Shown here piece after piece: positions 29,098 through 37,712 of a stretch of 64,000 nucleotides of DNA. Made by a program: the position numbers and the translations under genes. The first letter of the stretch is position 1. Every line of letters begins with the position of its first letter. This DNA is from Bradyrhizobium sp. CCGUVB1N3 (lineage in GTDB: Bacteria; Pseudomonadota; Alphaproteobacteria; Rhizobiales; Xanthobacteraceae): NCBI RefSeq assembly GCF_024199925.1, contig NZ_JANADR010000001.1, positions 5,459,501 to 5,523,500 of the forward strand, written 5' to 3'. The notes under the pieces were generated by a model. That model did not search any database. It worked only from the letters and a program-made list of their open reading frames with translations, and had not been told where the DNA came from.

Positions 29098-29919
29098 TTA
29101 CCTCGGTGTCGAACCGTTCAGGGAGACCGGCGAAAGATTGAGCGCCTGGCGTCCCGAGGCCAGCGTCGTCGTGACCGGACGCGCGGGCTTGCGCAGGCCG
29201 TCGCCGCCACGCGCCATGAGCGGCGCGTTCTTCGGGAGCACCACGACCCTGGTGCCGATATTGACCCGGTTGAAGAGGTCGACAACGTCCGCGTTGGTCA
29301 TGCGGATGCAGCCAGAGGAGACGAACTTTCCGATCGTGGTCGGGTCATTGGTGCCGTGGATGCGATATTCGCTTGCGCCCAGATACATCGCACGCGCGCC
29401 GAGCGGATTGCCTGGGCCGCCGGCGACGAAGCGCGGCAGATAAGGCTGGCGCGCGATCATCTCTGTCGGCGGATGCCAGTCCGGCCATTCCGCCTTGCGG
29501 CTGATCGACTGCACGCCGGACCAGGTGAAGCCATCGCGCCCGACACCGACGCCGTACCGGATCGCACGGCCCTGGCCGAGCACGTAGTAAAGCACGGTAT
29601 TGCCGGTATCGATCACGACCGTGCCGGCCGGCTGGCTGCCGTCGAAGCCGACGATCTGCCGGCGCAGCCGCTCCGGCAGTACGGAATCGTCCGAGGTGAC
29701 TGGATCATCCGAGGCCTGCGGCTGCTCGGGCATATAACCCTGCGTATAACCTTGGCTTTGCGCATAGCCCTGCGGAAAGGCCTGTAGCTGCATCGGCGCG
29801 AAGCCGAGCGTCTGCGCGCTTGCGGCGCCAAGTGGCATCGTCAGCAATGCTGTCGCAAAGGCAAAGGTGGTGAAGGCGCGCGGCGAAGGCCGGCGGTGGG
29901 ATGCAGATAACCGTGTCAT
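29098..29919 (-). CDS. L,D-transpeptidase (YkuD/ErfK family)
   Basis: A 273-residue exported enzyme; the signal peptide ends about LGAASAQ. A Gln/Gly/Tyr-rich linker (residues 40-70) precedes the YkuD domain, where HGTN and the catalytic SSGCIRM motif supply His and Cys. YkuD enzymes form 3-3 peptidoglycan crosslinks or attach proteins to it. The C-terminal tail (RPVTTTLASGRQALNL) is low-complexity. It leads a two-gene operon with the DUF2865 gene. Confidence 0.92.
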   Translation of the reverse strand: MTRLSASHRRPSPRAFTTFAFATALLTMPLGAASAQTLGFAPMQLQAFPQGYAQSQGYTQGYMPEQPQASDDPVTSDDSVLPERLRRQIVGFDGSQPAGTVVIDTGNTVLYYVLGQGRAIRYGVGVGRDGFTWSGVQSISRKAEWPDWHPPTEMIARQPYLPRFVAGGPGNPLGARAMYLGASEYRIHGTNDPTTIGKFVSSGCIRMTNADVVDLFNRVNIGTRVVVLPKNAPLMARGGDGLRKPARPVTTTLASGRQALNLSPVSLNGSTPR

Positions 29920-30125
29920 GTGCTGCCCCGTTTGAATCCAAGTGCATCAGGGTGATGCGCTGTCCGAACAAACGCGCTTGCAACGACTCAAGTTCCGCGC
30001 GCTCTTGCTGCCGGCCGGTCACAGTCAAGCAAAGGCGGGTTCACGAGTCCGCGACGGAACCTTCCGGTCGAAGGCACGTTCTCCAAAAGTCTTGCGCGCG
30101 CGGAGCGTGAGTTCCGTGCGGGAGA

Positions 30126-31259
30126 GTGGCTGTGCGCGTCCATCCAAGTGAACGTCTGCCCAGTGAGCGTCTGCTTGCCAACGACCGCGAAGGCGCGCCG
30201 CTTCCCGACAGCAAGAGCGACCTGCCGCCGGTGATCCGGCGCACCGAGTTCGTCGCCTTCGCGCTGGCGGGCCTGCTTCTGATCGCGGTCGTGGCCGTGC
30301 TCTATCTCGGCAGGCCGTTCTTCCTTCCCGTGGTGATGGCCTTCGTCACCGGCACCATGCTGTCGCCGGCGGCAACATTTCTGGAACGGCAACGGGTGCC
30401 GCGCGCGCTGGCCGCGGTGCTGATCGCGGTCACGGTCACCGCGATGGTCACCTTCGTCGTCGCCCTGATCGCTTCGCCGGTCATGGAATGGAGCACGCGC
30501 CTGCCCGAGCTCGGCGCGCGGCTCAAGGACAAGCTGCATGTGTTCGACCGGCCGCTGGCGCTGTGGCAGGAACTGCAAGCCATGGTCGGCGGTTCGGAAG
30601 GCCTGCCGAATTTCCAGATGCCGAAATTCGAATGGGTGCAGCCGACCCTGGAATTCCTGTCGCCGACGTTCACCGAATTCCTGTTGTTCTTCGCGACGCT
30701 GATCCTGTTCATCGCGAGCTGGCGCGACCTGAGGCGCGCCCTGATCATGACCTTCAGCGACCGCGACGCGCGGCTGCGCACCTTACGGATCCTCAACGAG
30801 ATCGAGGTCCATCTCGGCAACTATCTCCTGACGGTGACGGTCATCAATATCGGCGTCGGCATCGCCGCCGGAATCGTCTGTGCGTTGACCGGCATGCCCA
30901 ATCCGGCCGGGCTGGGCGCGCTGGCTGCGACGCTGAACTTCATCCCGATCATCGGACCGATCGCAATGTTCGTCGTGCTGGTCCTGGTCGGCCTGATCGC
31001 CTTTCCGACCCTCGGCAGCGGATTGATGGCAGCGCTCGCCTTCGGCGGCCTCACCTTCCTGGAGGGACATTTCGTCACGCCCACCATCATCGGCCGGCGG
31101 CTGGCACTGAATGCATTGGCGGTATTTCTCGCGCTCGCCTTCTGGACCTGGCTGTGGGGCCCGATGGGGGCGTTTCTGTCGTCGCCGCTCCTGATCGTCG
31201 CGCTGATCCTGAAGGAGCATCTGGCTCCCACCGATGCGCCGCAATTGCCCGGAGACTAG
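30126..31259 (+). CDS. AI-2E family transporter (UPF0118, YdiK/PerM-like)
   Basis: A 377-residue membrane protein with eight predicted helices and a long cytosolic-type helical loop (about residues 120-180). The family signature is seen in GALAATLNFIPIIGPIAM and LEGHFVTPTIIGRRLALNAL. Some members export autoinducer-2, others act in ion or stress physiology. The start is the GTG at 30126, preceded by GGGAGA. The 206 bp upstream, up to the transpeptidase, hold no gene. Confidence 0.9.
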   Translation: MAVRVHPSERLPSERLLANDREGAPLPDSKSDLPPVIRRTEFVAFALAGLLLIAVVAVLYLGRPFFLPVVMAFVTGTMLSPAATFLERQRVPRALAAVLIAVTVTAMVTFVVALIASPVMEWSTRLPELGARLKDKLHVFDRPLALWQELQAMVGGSEGLPNFQMPKFEWVQPTLEFLSPTFTEFLLFFATLILFIASWRDLRRALIMTFSDRDARLRTLRILNEIEVHLGNYLLTVTVINIGVGIAAGIVCALTGMPNPAGLGALAATLNFIPIIGPIAMFVVLVLVGLIAFPTLGSGLMAALAFGGLTFLEGHFVTPTIIGRRLALNALAVFLALAFWTWLWGPMGAFLSSPLLIVALILKEHLAPTDAPQLPGD

Positions 31260-31361
31260 AGCATGATCCGGAAAAGTGTGGAGCGGTTTTCCGAAAAGAT
31301 CATGCTCAAACAACAACCTAAAGCGCGATGACGATTCATCCTAATCTCATCGCGCTTTAGG
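31260..31361. repeat. Intergenic repeat with two stem-loops (family D)
   Basis: Two adjacent palindromes lie between the transporter and a DUF883 gene. GCATGATCCGGAAAAG with CTTTTCGGAAAACC-type complement returning to GATCATGC forms the first. AAAGCGCGATGA facing TCATCGCGCTTTAG forms the second. The GCATGATCCGGAAAA element is familiar as a dispersed repeat of Rhizobiales genomes. It starts right after the stop codon and probably ends transcription. Confidence 0.75.
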
Positions 31362-31438
31362 AAGTTTCCGGGAGTGGAACTTCCGTCACGGCGGAGCGTT
31401 TTTTGGCTGTCTCACCGACAATGATCCGGGAGCTTTCG

Positions 31439-31810
31439 ATGTCAGCGACCAATGGCGAAACCGGGACGAGAGACTGGACCGACAAGGCCACCCGCGAACG
31501 CCTCGAAAAGGATGTCCTAGCCGTGAAAAACGATATCGCCGCCCTCACCGAACAGATCACCGACGCGCTCAATACCTTTGCCAACTCCGCCGGCAAGCAG
31601 GCCCGTCGCGGCTACAAGCAGGCGCGCCAGCAGGTGGATTCGGCGATGGATGACGCCTCCGAACGCGGCAGCGCGATGATGGATGCGGCGCAGGACGCAG
31701 CGTCCTCGCTGGAGGAAACGCTCGAGGATGCCATCACGCAGCGTCCGCTCGCGACCGTGGGGCTGGCGCTCGGCATCGGCTTCCTGATCGGCATTGCCTG
31801 GCGCCGCTAG
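31439..31810 (+). CDS. DUF883 (ElaB/YqjD-like) protein
   Basis: A 123-residue protein with a long amphipathic helical region followed by a C-terminal membrane helix (ATVGLALGIGFLIGIAW) and terminal RR. ElaB/YqjD proteins anchor at the inner membrane and can hold ribosomes in stationary phase. The ATG at 31439 has GGGAG upstream. The next gene follows after 34 bp and encodes another small membrane protein, so the two are likely a stress operon. Confidence 0.82.
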   Translation: MSATNGETGTRDWTDKATRERLEKDVLAVKNDIAALTEQITDALNTFANSAGKQARRGYKQARQQVDSAMDDASERGSAMMDAAQDAASSLEETLEDAITQRPLATVGLALGIGFLIGIAWRR

Positions 31811-31844
31811 ACGCCGGCCATTGGGGGATTGAGGAGCGAGGGCG

Positions 31845-32303
31845 ATGTTTCAGCGGATGATCGACGGCATCAGCGCCTCGACCGGGGCGACCCTGCGACT
31901 GACCTCGCTGGCGGCAGCAGCAGCGCTTGCGCTCTTCATCACCACGGCATTTCTCTGTGCCGCGGTCTTCATCCTGGTGCTGCAAAATTATGGTCCGGTA
32001 CAGGCCTGCCTCGCCGGCGCCGGCGTGTTCTTCCTGCTCACGCTTGCTGCGGTGGGAAGCTACCTCGCATACAAGAAGGAGGCCGAGAAGCGCGCGCGAC
32101 AGGCGGCGGAAAAAGCCGCGCGATCCGCAGCGCAGAGCATGCTTTCCGATCCCATGCTGATCGCCACCGGCTTGCAGATCGTCCGCGCCATCGGCGTCAA
32201 GCGGCTGCTTCCCATCCTTGCGATTGGCGGCGTGGCGCTCGGGATCATGGCAAGCCGGGCGGGGACACCTGAAGAGGACGCCCCGCCTGAGCCGGCCGAA
32301 TAA
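31845..32303 (+). CDS. Small membrane protein, holin-superfamily-like
   Basis: A 152-residue protein with two close helices (LTSLAAAAALALFITTAFL and VQACLAGAGVFFLLTLAAVG), a charged Lys/Ala/Glu helix, a third hydrophobic segment (LLPILAIGGVALGIMA) and an acidic tail. This plan resembles phage-holin-like (PF07332) proteins that accompany DUF883 genes in rhizobia. The function is unknown; co-transcription with the DUF883 gene suggests envelope stress. Confidence 0.72.
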   Translation: MFQRMIDGISASTGATLRLTSLAAAAALALFITTAFLCAAVFILVLQNYGPVQACLAGAGVFFLLTLAAVGSYLAYKKEAEKRARQAAEKAARSAAQSMLSDPMLIATGLQIVRAIGVKRLLPILAIGGVALGIMASRAGTPEEDAPPEPAE

Positions 32304-32326
32304 TTATCGAGCAAAATTCAAACTGA

Positions 32327-32719
32327 TCAGGTCACGCAGCGGCCGGGCTGGAGCAGCTTTGCAACCTCGGTCAGCGAGCTGACGACGGGTTCGCAGGCGA
32401 CCGTGGGCTTGCGCCCCTGCCTTTGCAGCAAGACAGGCGGCGGCTTGGCATTGCCGGTCTCTATCCTCGCGGGAACACGCAGCATCACTGACGTATCGGC
32501 AAGGTCATTGAGGCGCATCGACAGGGTGCGCGTCGGAACAGACGCGGGCCTCGGATTGGTGATGCGGTCCGCCTTGCCGGCGCGATTGACGATGTGGCTC
32601 GGCTGGTCGGCGACGGCCCGCCAGCGATCGGCGAGATCGTGGCCCGATGCCAGTTGCACGGCACCAAGCGTCAGCGTGATGGCGACCGCGCTCAAAAACG
32701 CTTTGCTGATCTGTGACAT
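32327..32719 (-). CDS. Small exported protein of unknown function
   Basis: A 130-residue protein with a signal peptide (MSQISKAFLSAVAITLTLGA...). The mature part has no recognised domain; it contains NRAGKADRITNPRPASVP and near its end CEPVVSSLTEVAKLLQPGRC, two cysteines likely to form a disulfide. A similar NRAxKADRL block occurs in the protein at 61914. I start it at the ATG at 32719, where the signal peptide begins. It is convergent with the holin-like gene. Confidence 0.68.
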   Translation of the reverse strand: MSQISKAFLSAVAITLTLGAVQLASGHDLADRWRAVADQPSHIVNRAGKADRITNPRPASVPTRTLSMRLNDLADTSVMLRVPARIETGNAKPPPVLLQRQGRKPTVACEPVVSSLTEVAKLLQPGRCVT

Positions 32720-33238
32720 GGTTGTTCGTCCCTCGCCCCATGGCGATCGCTGGAACAACGCTGCCGGATTGTCCGGGGTTCTCAGGCGTCACGATCACTT
32801 AACCGTGTGCGAAAGAGAGACAGGATCCGGAAAATAATTTGCACTGCGCTGGAACGAGTTTCGCGCCCCGGCGTCATCATGGCAGCCGGTTATTCCCCCC
32901 TGCCCCATAAACCGGCGACGTAGGGCGCGACTGTGGTGATGCCAGTCGCGCCTTACTTTTGTCTGCGAAAATTTCCAATTGTTTCCACCACCGCCCCACC
33001 ATCCGCCCCACCAATCGTATGTACTCTCAGGAAGTCGTGGGGTTGCCTCATTGGCTGTTGCGGGGAAAAGGCGGCGAATGGACGAACCAGAATCGGGTTT
33101 TCGAGGACGCCGGTATGGAGGAACGGGGGTTTTCGCGCAGGAGCCGAAGGATGCTCAGCCAGCTCGGAAATTCAATCGCCAATCGTCAGTTAAGCAAGCC
33201 GGACCCATCCGAAAGGAGCGGTTTGCTAGCCATCGTCT
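32720..33238. other. Gene-free spacer (519 bp)
   Basis: No supported gene. Short open frames on both strands overlap one another and look non-coding. Base composition falls below that of the flanking core genes, and from here to 48.5 kb it becomes more variable, so this may be where accessory DNA begins. Confidence 0.5.
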
Positions 33239-33511
33239 TCAACGCGGATTCCAAGACTCGCTCTCGAGCAGTTCGTAGAGGGACCTCACGAGCACCAATC
33301 GGCGACGTCCGACACTCCTGGTATGGAGTTGTCCTGCCCCAATCAATTCGTAAATTTTGGTGCGACCCAAGCCAGTTGCTTCGCAAGCGTCGTCTATCGT
33401 ACAGGTCAAGCGCTGGGCGAAGGGTATTTTGCTTCTGTCTGAATCCTTGGACGCGGAGGGCCTCTCTTCGATTTGTTCTTCGCCATTTCTCTGTCCCTGG
33501 TCGCGTCGCAT
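33239..33511 (-). CDS. Excisionase-type helix-turn-helix protein
   Basis: A 90-residue protein. The C-terminal 55 residues match the MerR/Xis-like HTH_17 domain: TCTIDDACEATGLGRTKIYE then LIGAGQLHTRSVGRRRLVLV and a RSLYELLE ending. The N-terminal 30 residues are polar and unstructured. Such proteins are found with integrases or defence islands and bind DNA near attachment sites or promoters. No integrase gene is adjacent, so it may be a remnant of an element. Confidence 0.75.
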   Translation of the reverse strand: MRRDQGQRNGEEQIEERPSASKDSDRSKIPFAQRLTCTIDDACEATGLGRTKIYELIGAGQLHTRSVGRRRLVLVRSLYELLESESWNPR

Positions 33512-33898
33512 GGGTCTGGCCTATCAAATTTATGGCGATAAAAGTTGCTTGTGCTACCCAAAACCGTCAATGCGAGCACACGAGGGCGGTCGGTTGCGCT
33601 AGCGCGCGCCGACGCGGATCAGAAAGCGACCGGATATCAGTTTCGGGGCGAGATTATTTGTTCTTTTTCGGCGCGCCCTCGTCAAATCGTCGAGGCTGAA
33701 ATTCCTTGTATCGCTGACTCCTGAATTTCCATGGAGCTGCATGCAAAGAAGCTTTTATTGCAAGGGAACCTTCGCTTGGCGGTATGACAAGCAGGGTCGC
33801 TAGCTGAGTCTAACCTGTGGCATTGCCAGAATGCCAGCCTCGCCGTAAACGATCCCCGCACCGCTGCTGGCCAGCCTCGCGGCAGCCGACTTGAAGCG
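33512..33898. other. Spacer before the tRNA gene (387 bp)
   Basis: No gene is supported. The last 60 bp before the tRNA probably carry its promoter, but I do not assign boxes. Confidence 0.4.
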
Positions 33899-33974
33899 GG
33901 GCCTGTAGCTCAAAGGTTAGAGCCGGCCGCTCATAACGGTCTGGTTGCAGGTTCGAGTCCTGCCGGGCCCACCA
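33899..33974 (+). tRNA. tRNA with CAU anticodon (probably tRNA-Ile2)
   Basis: A 76-nt tRNA including the encoded CCA. The acceptor GGGCCTG pairs with CGGGCCC (one G-U), the D stem is GCTC/GAGC, the anticodon stem GGCCG/CGGTC holds the loop CTCATAA, and the T arm is GCAGG-TTCGAGT-CCTGC. The anticodon is CAT. The 8-nt D loop and GGTTAGAGC pattern resemble E. coli ileX, so the C is probably modified to lysidine to read AUA. Elongator tRNA-Met cannot be excluded. Accessory DNA follows directly, so its 3' end is a candidate attachment site. Confidence 0.93.
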
Positions 33975-34233
33975 TTTCTCGAAAGATCAAAGCCTTGGCT
34001 CCGGGATGCCCGCTGGTGGGACATTTCGGTGAGGCATTTTGTCGTGCTTGTTCCGTCCTATCTGGCTGTGTCACGTCACGGCATCTACTATTTTCGATGG
34101 CCATTGCGCGTTGCGGCTGCGATCAAACACAGGTCTTCGACCGACTAAACTGTTGCTGTTGCTGTTGCTGACAACATCGCCTGCTGCGGCTCGCCTGAGC
34201 CTTGACCGGATATATTTTTGGTGGAGGACATTT

Positions 34234-34521
34234 ATGCGACCGATTGCGGTCATCGCGTTGGCTTGTGTGGCATTCTACTTTTTCTTCAAACACAACGCAG
34301 AGCACGGCAAGAACACAGTTCGGGCTTTTCTCTATTTACGTGCGATGGCGGGCGGCGCTTCGGCTGACGAAGCCAATCAGATTGCTGGCACTAGCGTGAT
34401 CAACGTTTCGATTGAAGTTATCCGAGCGGCACAAGATCATGTACGCATTGCTTATGATGGTCGGCAACTAGCAATGATCGCAAATGCAAAAGCACATGGA
34501 TTTCAACTAGGCTGCGAATAA
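34234..34521 (+). CDS. Small membrane-anchored protein of unknown function
   Basis: A 95-residue protein from the ATG at 34234, which has GTGGAGGA a few bases upstream. The N-terminus is a single hydrophobic anchor (MRPIAVIALACVAFYFFF). The rest is soluble and Ala-rich (RAMAGGASADEANQIAG) with no domain I recognise. The open frame extends upstream to 34039 without a credible start. It is the first gene after the tRNA and may be part of the island. Confidence 0.6.
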   Translation: MRPIAVIALACVAFYFFFKHNAEHGKNTVRAFLYLRAMAGGASADEANQIAGTSVINVSIEVIRAAQDHVRIAYDGRQLAMIANAKAHGFQLGCE

Positions 34522-34547
34522 GCTAGCGCACACGTTGTCTGACGAGC

Positions 34548-34784
34548 TTACGCGGGCCCCCGCTCCGATGCCGGGATGCCGCTTTTCATTTTCCACTGCC
34601 GAACCAGCATATCCCGAATGCTCAGGTCTTCCGCTAACGCACGCGCGCTGTCGGCCATTATTCGATAATCGCGCGGAAGGATTCCGGCCCGCTTGACGGC
34701 TGAACCGGGCAGGTCAAGAATGGCGGCACTCTCACACGCGGGTCTTCCGGTTGCCTCACTGGCAGTGAGTTCCACGGATAGCAC
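34548..34784 (-). CDS. Possible small protein or fragment
   Basis: A 78-codon frame whose C-terminal half, DYRIMADSARALAEDLSI then RDMLVRQWK, looks helical and protein-like, recalling the small ARxLAE helical proteins of Bradyrhizobium. The first 35 residues are unconvincing. No good ribosome site was found. I treat it as a possible fragment within the 358-bp gap between 34522 and 34879; nothing else is seen there. Confidence 0.28.
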   Translation of the reverse strand: MLSVELTASEATGRPACESAAILDLPGSAVKRAGILPRDYRIMADSARALAEDLSIRDMLVRQWKMKSGIPASERGPA

Positions 34785-34879
34785 CCCGCACGATGGAGCT
34801 GTTGTAGCGTCCGATGAACGCCGACGTCACCCCTGCGTCCTCTTGCTGCCGTCAGCATCTGACCGTTGTTGGCATCCGC

Positions 34880-35584
34880 ATGTCGGTGGCCGAATATGAT
34901 GCCGAACGCGCCAATTCGCGAACGCTCGTCGGCAGCTCGGTTGAAGTAACAACGAAGCGAGATCAAGCGATAGCCCAGCTGTTCCATCGTAGCGGATGGA
35001 CGCAGCTCGAATTAGCGCAGAAGGAAGGCAAATCCGACGGCTGGGTCAATCAGCGACTGCGATTCGGTGGGTTTTTGAATTTCCTTACGCAGAATCTTCA
35101 ATCGATACCAGCTAGTCTGACCGAGCGTCGCTTCCGTGGGCTGTGGGAGCAAACCAACAAGGATGCGGCCAACGAGGAATACCGCTTCCAGGACGTGCTT
35201 AAGCTCCTGGACGCGGCGCGCGAAGTGCGACCTAGGATTGCCCCTGACATTGTCAAGCAGTTCGGCGACGGCAAGTGGCACGAGGCCGATGCTATCGCCA
35301 AGGCGCTCAACACCGACGTTGATCACGTTGACGGCGCCATGCGGATGATGACGAAATACGGCACGCACGGCGCCAAGGCCGAGAAGCGATCCTACGGCAC
35401 ATCCCACCGATATCGCATTTTCAAACAGGACAGAGCGATCGGCTCAGCCGAACTGCTCGAAAAGCTGACGCCCATCATCAAAGGGCTGGAAGCCGAAGGC
35501 AGAAGCAGCGCCGCTGCGGCATCGCCCGCGGCCGTTCGTATCCTTGCCGGCAAACTTCGTAAGCTTCTGGATGAATGGACGTAG
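34880..35584 (+). CDS. HTH DNA-binding protein (ParB/KorB-like helix-turn-helix)
   Basis: A 234-residue protein. Residues about 28-60 form an HTH with AIAQLFHRSGWTQLELAQKE then GKSDGWVNQRLRFGGFL, recalling the DNA-reading helices of ParB/KorB-type proteins. The middle region (FRGLWEQTNKDAANEEYRF) and a second winged-helix-like part (WHEADAIAKALNTDVDHVDG) follow; the tail is Ala-rich and helical. The ATG at 34880 is favoured, though an upstream in-frame start at 34814 exists. A 67-bp gap separates it from the NGQH protein, so the pair probably forms a functional module. Confidence 0.65.
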   Translation: MSVAEYDAERANSRTLVGSSVEVTTKRDQAIAQLFHRSGWTQLELAQKEGKSDGWVNQRLRFGGFLNFLTQNLQSIPASLTERRFRGLWEQTNKDAANEEYRFQDVLKLLDAAREVRPRIAPDIVKQFGDGKWHEADAIAKALNTDVDHVDGAMRMMTKYGTHGAKAEKRSYGTSHRYRIFKQDRAIGSAELLEKLTPIIKGLEAEGRSSAAAASPAAVRILAGKLRKLLDEWT

Positions 35585-35650
35585 TGAGCGGCCAGCATGG
35601 GAGCACCGTGCTGGCCGCCTATTCAATTCAGGTGCTCGGAGACTAGAGCG

Positions 35651-36574
35651 ATGTTGGACACTACATCACAGGATGCCATTACCAGCGCCGCTGGATTTCA
35701 CCTCAAGACCATAGAGGTCCAGGACCTGACCATGGCGACGGTCAGGGCCTATCGCGACATGCCCGCCTCCGCCGTCGAGCGCGAGATCAACAGCGGCCAT
35801 GTCAAGCACTTACGCGAGAAAGCCGATGCCGGTCGTCTGGTCAGCTTTCATTGGGTGACCGCGGAGGTCGCCAACAAGCCCGGCGTCATCTTGCGCATTA
35901 ATGGCCAGCACAGCTCCACCATGCTGGCCGAGATGGACGCCGCGATACCTTCCGGGCTCAAGGTCATTCGCGAGCATTATCTCTGCGACAACGACGACGC
36001 CGTCGCCCTCCTGTTCCAGCAGTGGGATGACCGCAAGTCGAGCCGCAGCTCGGCCGACGTTGCAGGTGTCTATCAGGGTCTGCAGGAAGATCTCAATGAC
36101 GTCTCGAAGCCCTATGGCAAGCTCGCTGTCGATGGCTATGTTTGGTTCCAACGTTATGTCGAGAAAGTCCCGGCACCCGTCGGGGACCTGGCCTACAGCC
36201 TGTTCAGCGACAAGACCCTCCATCCCTTCATCAAGTGGTTCGGGACGCTGCACAACAGCAAAACGCGCGAGCTCCAGAACAAGGCGGTGACCGCAGCCAT
36301 CTTCGGCACCTATCACGCCAACGAGAGTGCGGCCAAGCCGTTCTGGGAGGATGTGGCGCGCGGCGGCGATCCAGACCAGGAAGACCTGCCTACCACTACG
36401 CTCGATCTTTGGCTGCGTAGCATCTACGAGGGCACTATCGAATATGATAAGTTCGGTTCGGCCAATTACTACCAGGGTTGCGTTTACTGCTGGAACCTCT
36501 CGCGCGATAACAAGAAGGTCCCTGGCAACGTGAAATACGAGGTCAAGAAGAATTTCGCACTCATTCGCGAGTAG
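35651..36574 (+). CDS. Hypothetical protein with ParB/DGQHR-like NGQH motif
   Basis: A 307-residue soluble protein without a confident family. Residues around 80-95 read VILRINGQHSSTMLAEM, resembling the D/NGQHR box of ParB-like nuclease and DGQHR-domain proteins, preceded by a plausible beta-strand block (LVSFHWVTAEVANKPG). The rest is helical with WNLSRDNKKVPGNVKY near the end. The ATG at 35651 has GGAG 9 bases upstream. The HTH partner upstream suggests the two split what ParB carries in one chain. The biological role is unknown. Confidence 0.6.
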   Translation: MLDTTSQDAITSAAGFHLKTIEVQDLTMATVRAYRDMPASAVEREINSGHVKHLREKADAGRLVSFHWVTAEVANKPGVILRINGQHSSTMLAEMDAAIPSGLKVIREHYLCDNDDAVALLFQQWDDRKSSRSSADVAGVYQGLQEDLNDVSKPYGKLAVDGYVWFQRYVEKVPAPVGDLAYSLFSDKTLHPFIKWFGTLHNSKTRELQNKAVTAAIFGTYHANESAAKPFWEDVARGGDPDQEDLPTTTLDLWLRSIYEGTIEYDKFGSANYYQGCVYCWNLSRDNKKVPGNVKYEVKKNFALIRE

Positions 36575-36599
36575 TTGCACCGACTGGGAAGGAACATTG

Positions 36600-36620
36600 G
36601 GCGGGGTCTTCGGCCCCGCC
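36600..36620 (+). terminator. Hairpin after the NGQH gene
   Basis: GGCGGGG-TCTTCGG-CCCCGCC forms a strong stem 25 bp past the stop codon. It lacks a following T run, so it may be a weak intrinsic terminator or a transcript-stabilising hairpin. Confidence 0.45.
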
Positions 36621-36796
36621 TCAGTGCGGCCGCAGGAAATAAGCCTCACAGTAAGGCTGCTCGCCATAGCCCACGAGGTGATTGAATGAGGCGGCTGATG
36701 TCGCTTGTTGGTCCTAGAGAGGATTGAACCGCACGCTTATGATTCAACTCTTACAGAGCATGTAGTAACAGCTACGCTGTCGGTATTGGCCTTACT

Positions 36797-36820
36797 ATAG
36801 TATTACACATATAATACTAT
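36797..36820. repeat. AT-rich inverted repeat
   Basis: ATAGTATTA and TAATACTAT face each other across 6 bp in a distinctly AT-rich stretch (about 36780-36835) that is unlike the surrounding GC-rich DNA. It could be an operator or part of an origin-like or attachment region. Nothing nearby identifies its ligand. Confidence 0.55.
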
Positions 36821-36825
36821 ATTGT

Positions 36826-37008
36826 ATCATTAGCTAGTCCAACATGAGTTGTGTTGTATCCTTCCCCACTTACTTTCTTAGACCGATACACCGACACGGT
36901 GCACCGATTCCAATCAAGCAAGCGGAGCGATACAACACGCCTCTGAGCAGCATCATTAGCTGAGCCAACATTGAGCGTAGTTTGTAGAGCCTTCCCCTTT
37001 ATTTCCTA
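36826..37008. repeat. Two diverged direct repeats, about 55 bp, 126 bp apart
   Basis: The segment at 36826-36880 (starting ATCATTAGCTAGTCCAACAT) recurs imperfectly at 36952-37008 (starting ATCATTAGCTGAGCCAACAT). The shared features are TAGCT, CCAACAT, TTGTA, CTTCCCC and a TTA-TTTC-CTA end. They lie in the 669-bp gene-free gap between 36575 and 37243 and look like diverged copies of one element, possibly binding sites or element ends. Confidence 0.6.
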
Positions 37009-37243
37009 ATAGGGAGGCCAGGCGTCCGAGCGCGGCGCGGATAGCGGGAATTGCCGCTCAACAGTCGCGACCATGCTCAAAGGCCCAGCGCGGCCTACTG
37101 ATGTGGCTCCGCCGATCCCGCGCAACCAACGCTCACAAATTTCGAGGCGCGATCAGCGGGCTCACCAGAGCTTGGAATGCCCAATCGAGATTTTGCCGCC
37201 GCCATACTGGTCGCGCTCTGCTCCGGCTGCAATACTGCCAGCG

Positions 37244-37690
37244 TTAACCTCCGTGCCTTGTCCTTGAGGCCCGCGCATTCAGAACGCGATACACTGATGC
37301 ACGCCCGATCCGTAGTTTCTCTGCAATTGCAGTTGGTCCGACGCCCATTGCTTGCAACTCACGAACCTTCGCAACATCAACCGACGGCTTTCGTCCTTTG
37401 TAGACGCCTCGCGCCTTTGCTTTGGCAATTCCCTCTAGCTGCCTCTCTCTACGCAAGTTCGTCTCGAACTCAGCAAACACGCCGAGCATGTCTAGAAACG
37501 CCTTCCCTGCGGCTGTGCTAGTATCGATGGGCTGTTCAGTAGCCTTCAGTGCAATGCCTTTCTCTTTCAAGGATCGCACGATGTCCTGTAGGTCCCCTAT
37601 TGAGCGAGCCAGACGGTCAATCCGCGTGACGACTAGGGTGTCGCCCTTCCTCATGAAGTCCCGCAGGATCGCAAGCTCCGTGCGGCCCTT
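37244..37690 (-). pseudogene. Serine recombinase/resolvase, N-terminal truncated
   Basis: The encoded part matches the Tn3-type resolvase/invertase family from about residue 60 to the C-terminus: FMRKGDTLVVTRIDRLARS, then TSTAAGKAFLDMLGVFAEFE and RRERQLEGIAKAKARGVYKG. A C-terminal HTH (GPTAIAEKLRIGRASVYRVL) is intact. The N-terminal segment that holds the catalytic Ser (the YARVST region) is missing; upstream codons lead into an oppositely oriented gene. It therefore cannot recombine by itself and marks a break point at about 37690. Confidence 0.85.
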
Positions 37691-37712
37691 TGGCCAGCAC
37701 CGCCGCAAGGGA

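Noticed and set aside
36712..36790. tRNA-like sequence on the minus strand (GGTTCAATCC and ACCA end)
   Set aside because: The T-arm and acceptor stems do not pair and no D or anticodon arm is convincing.
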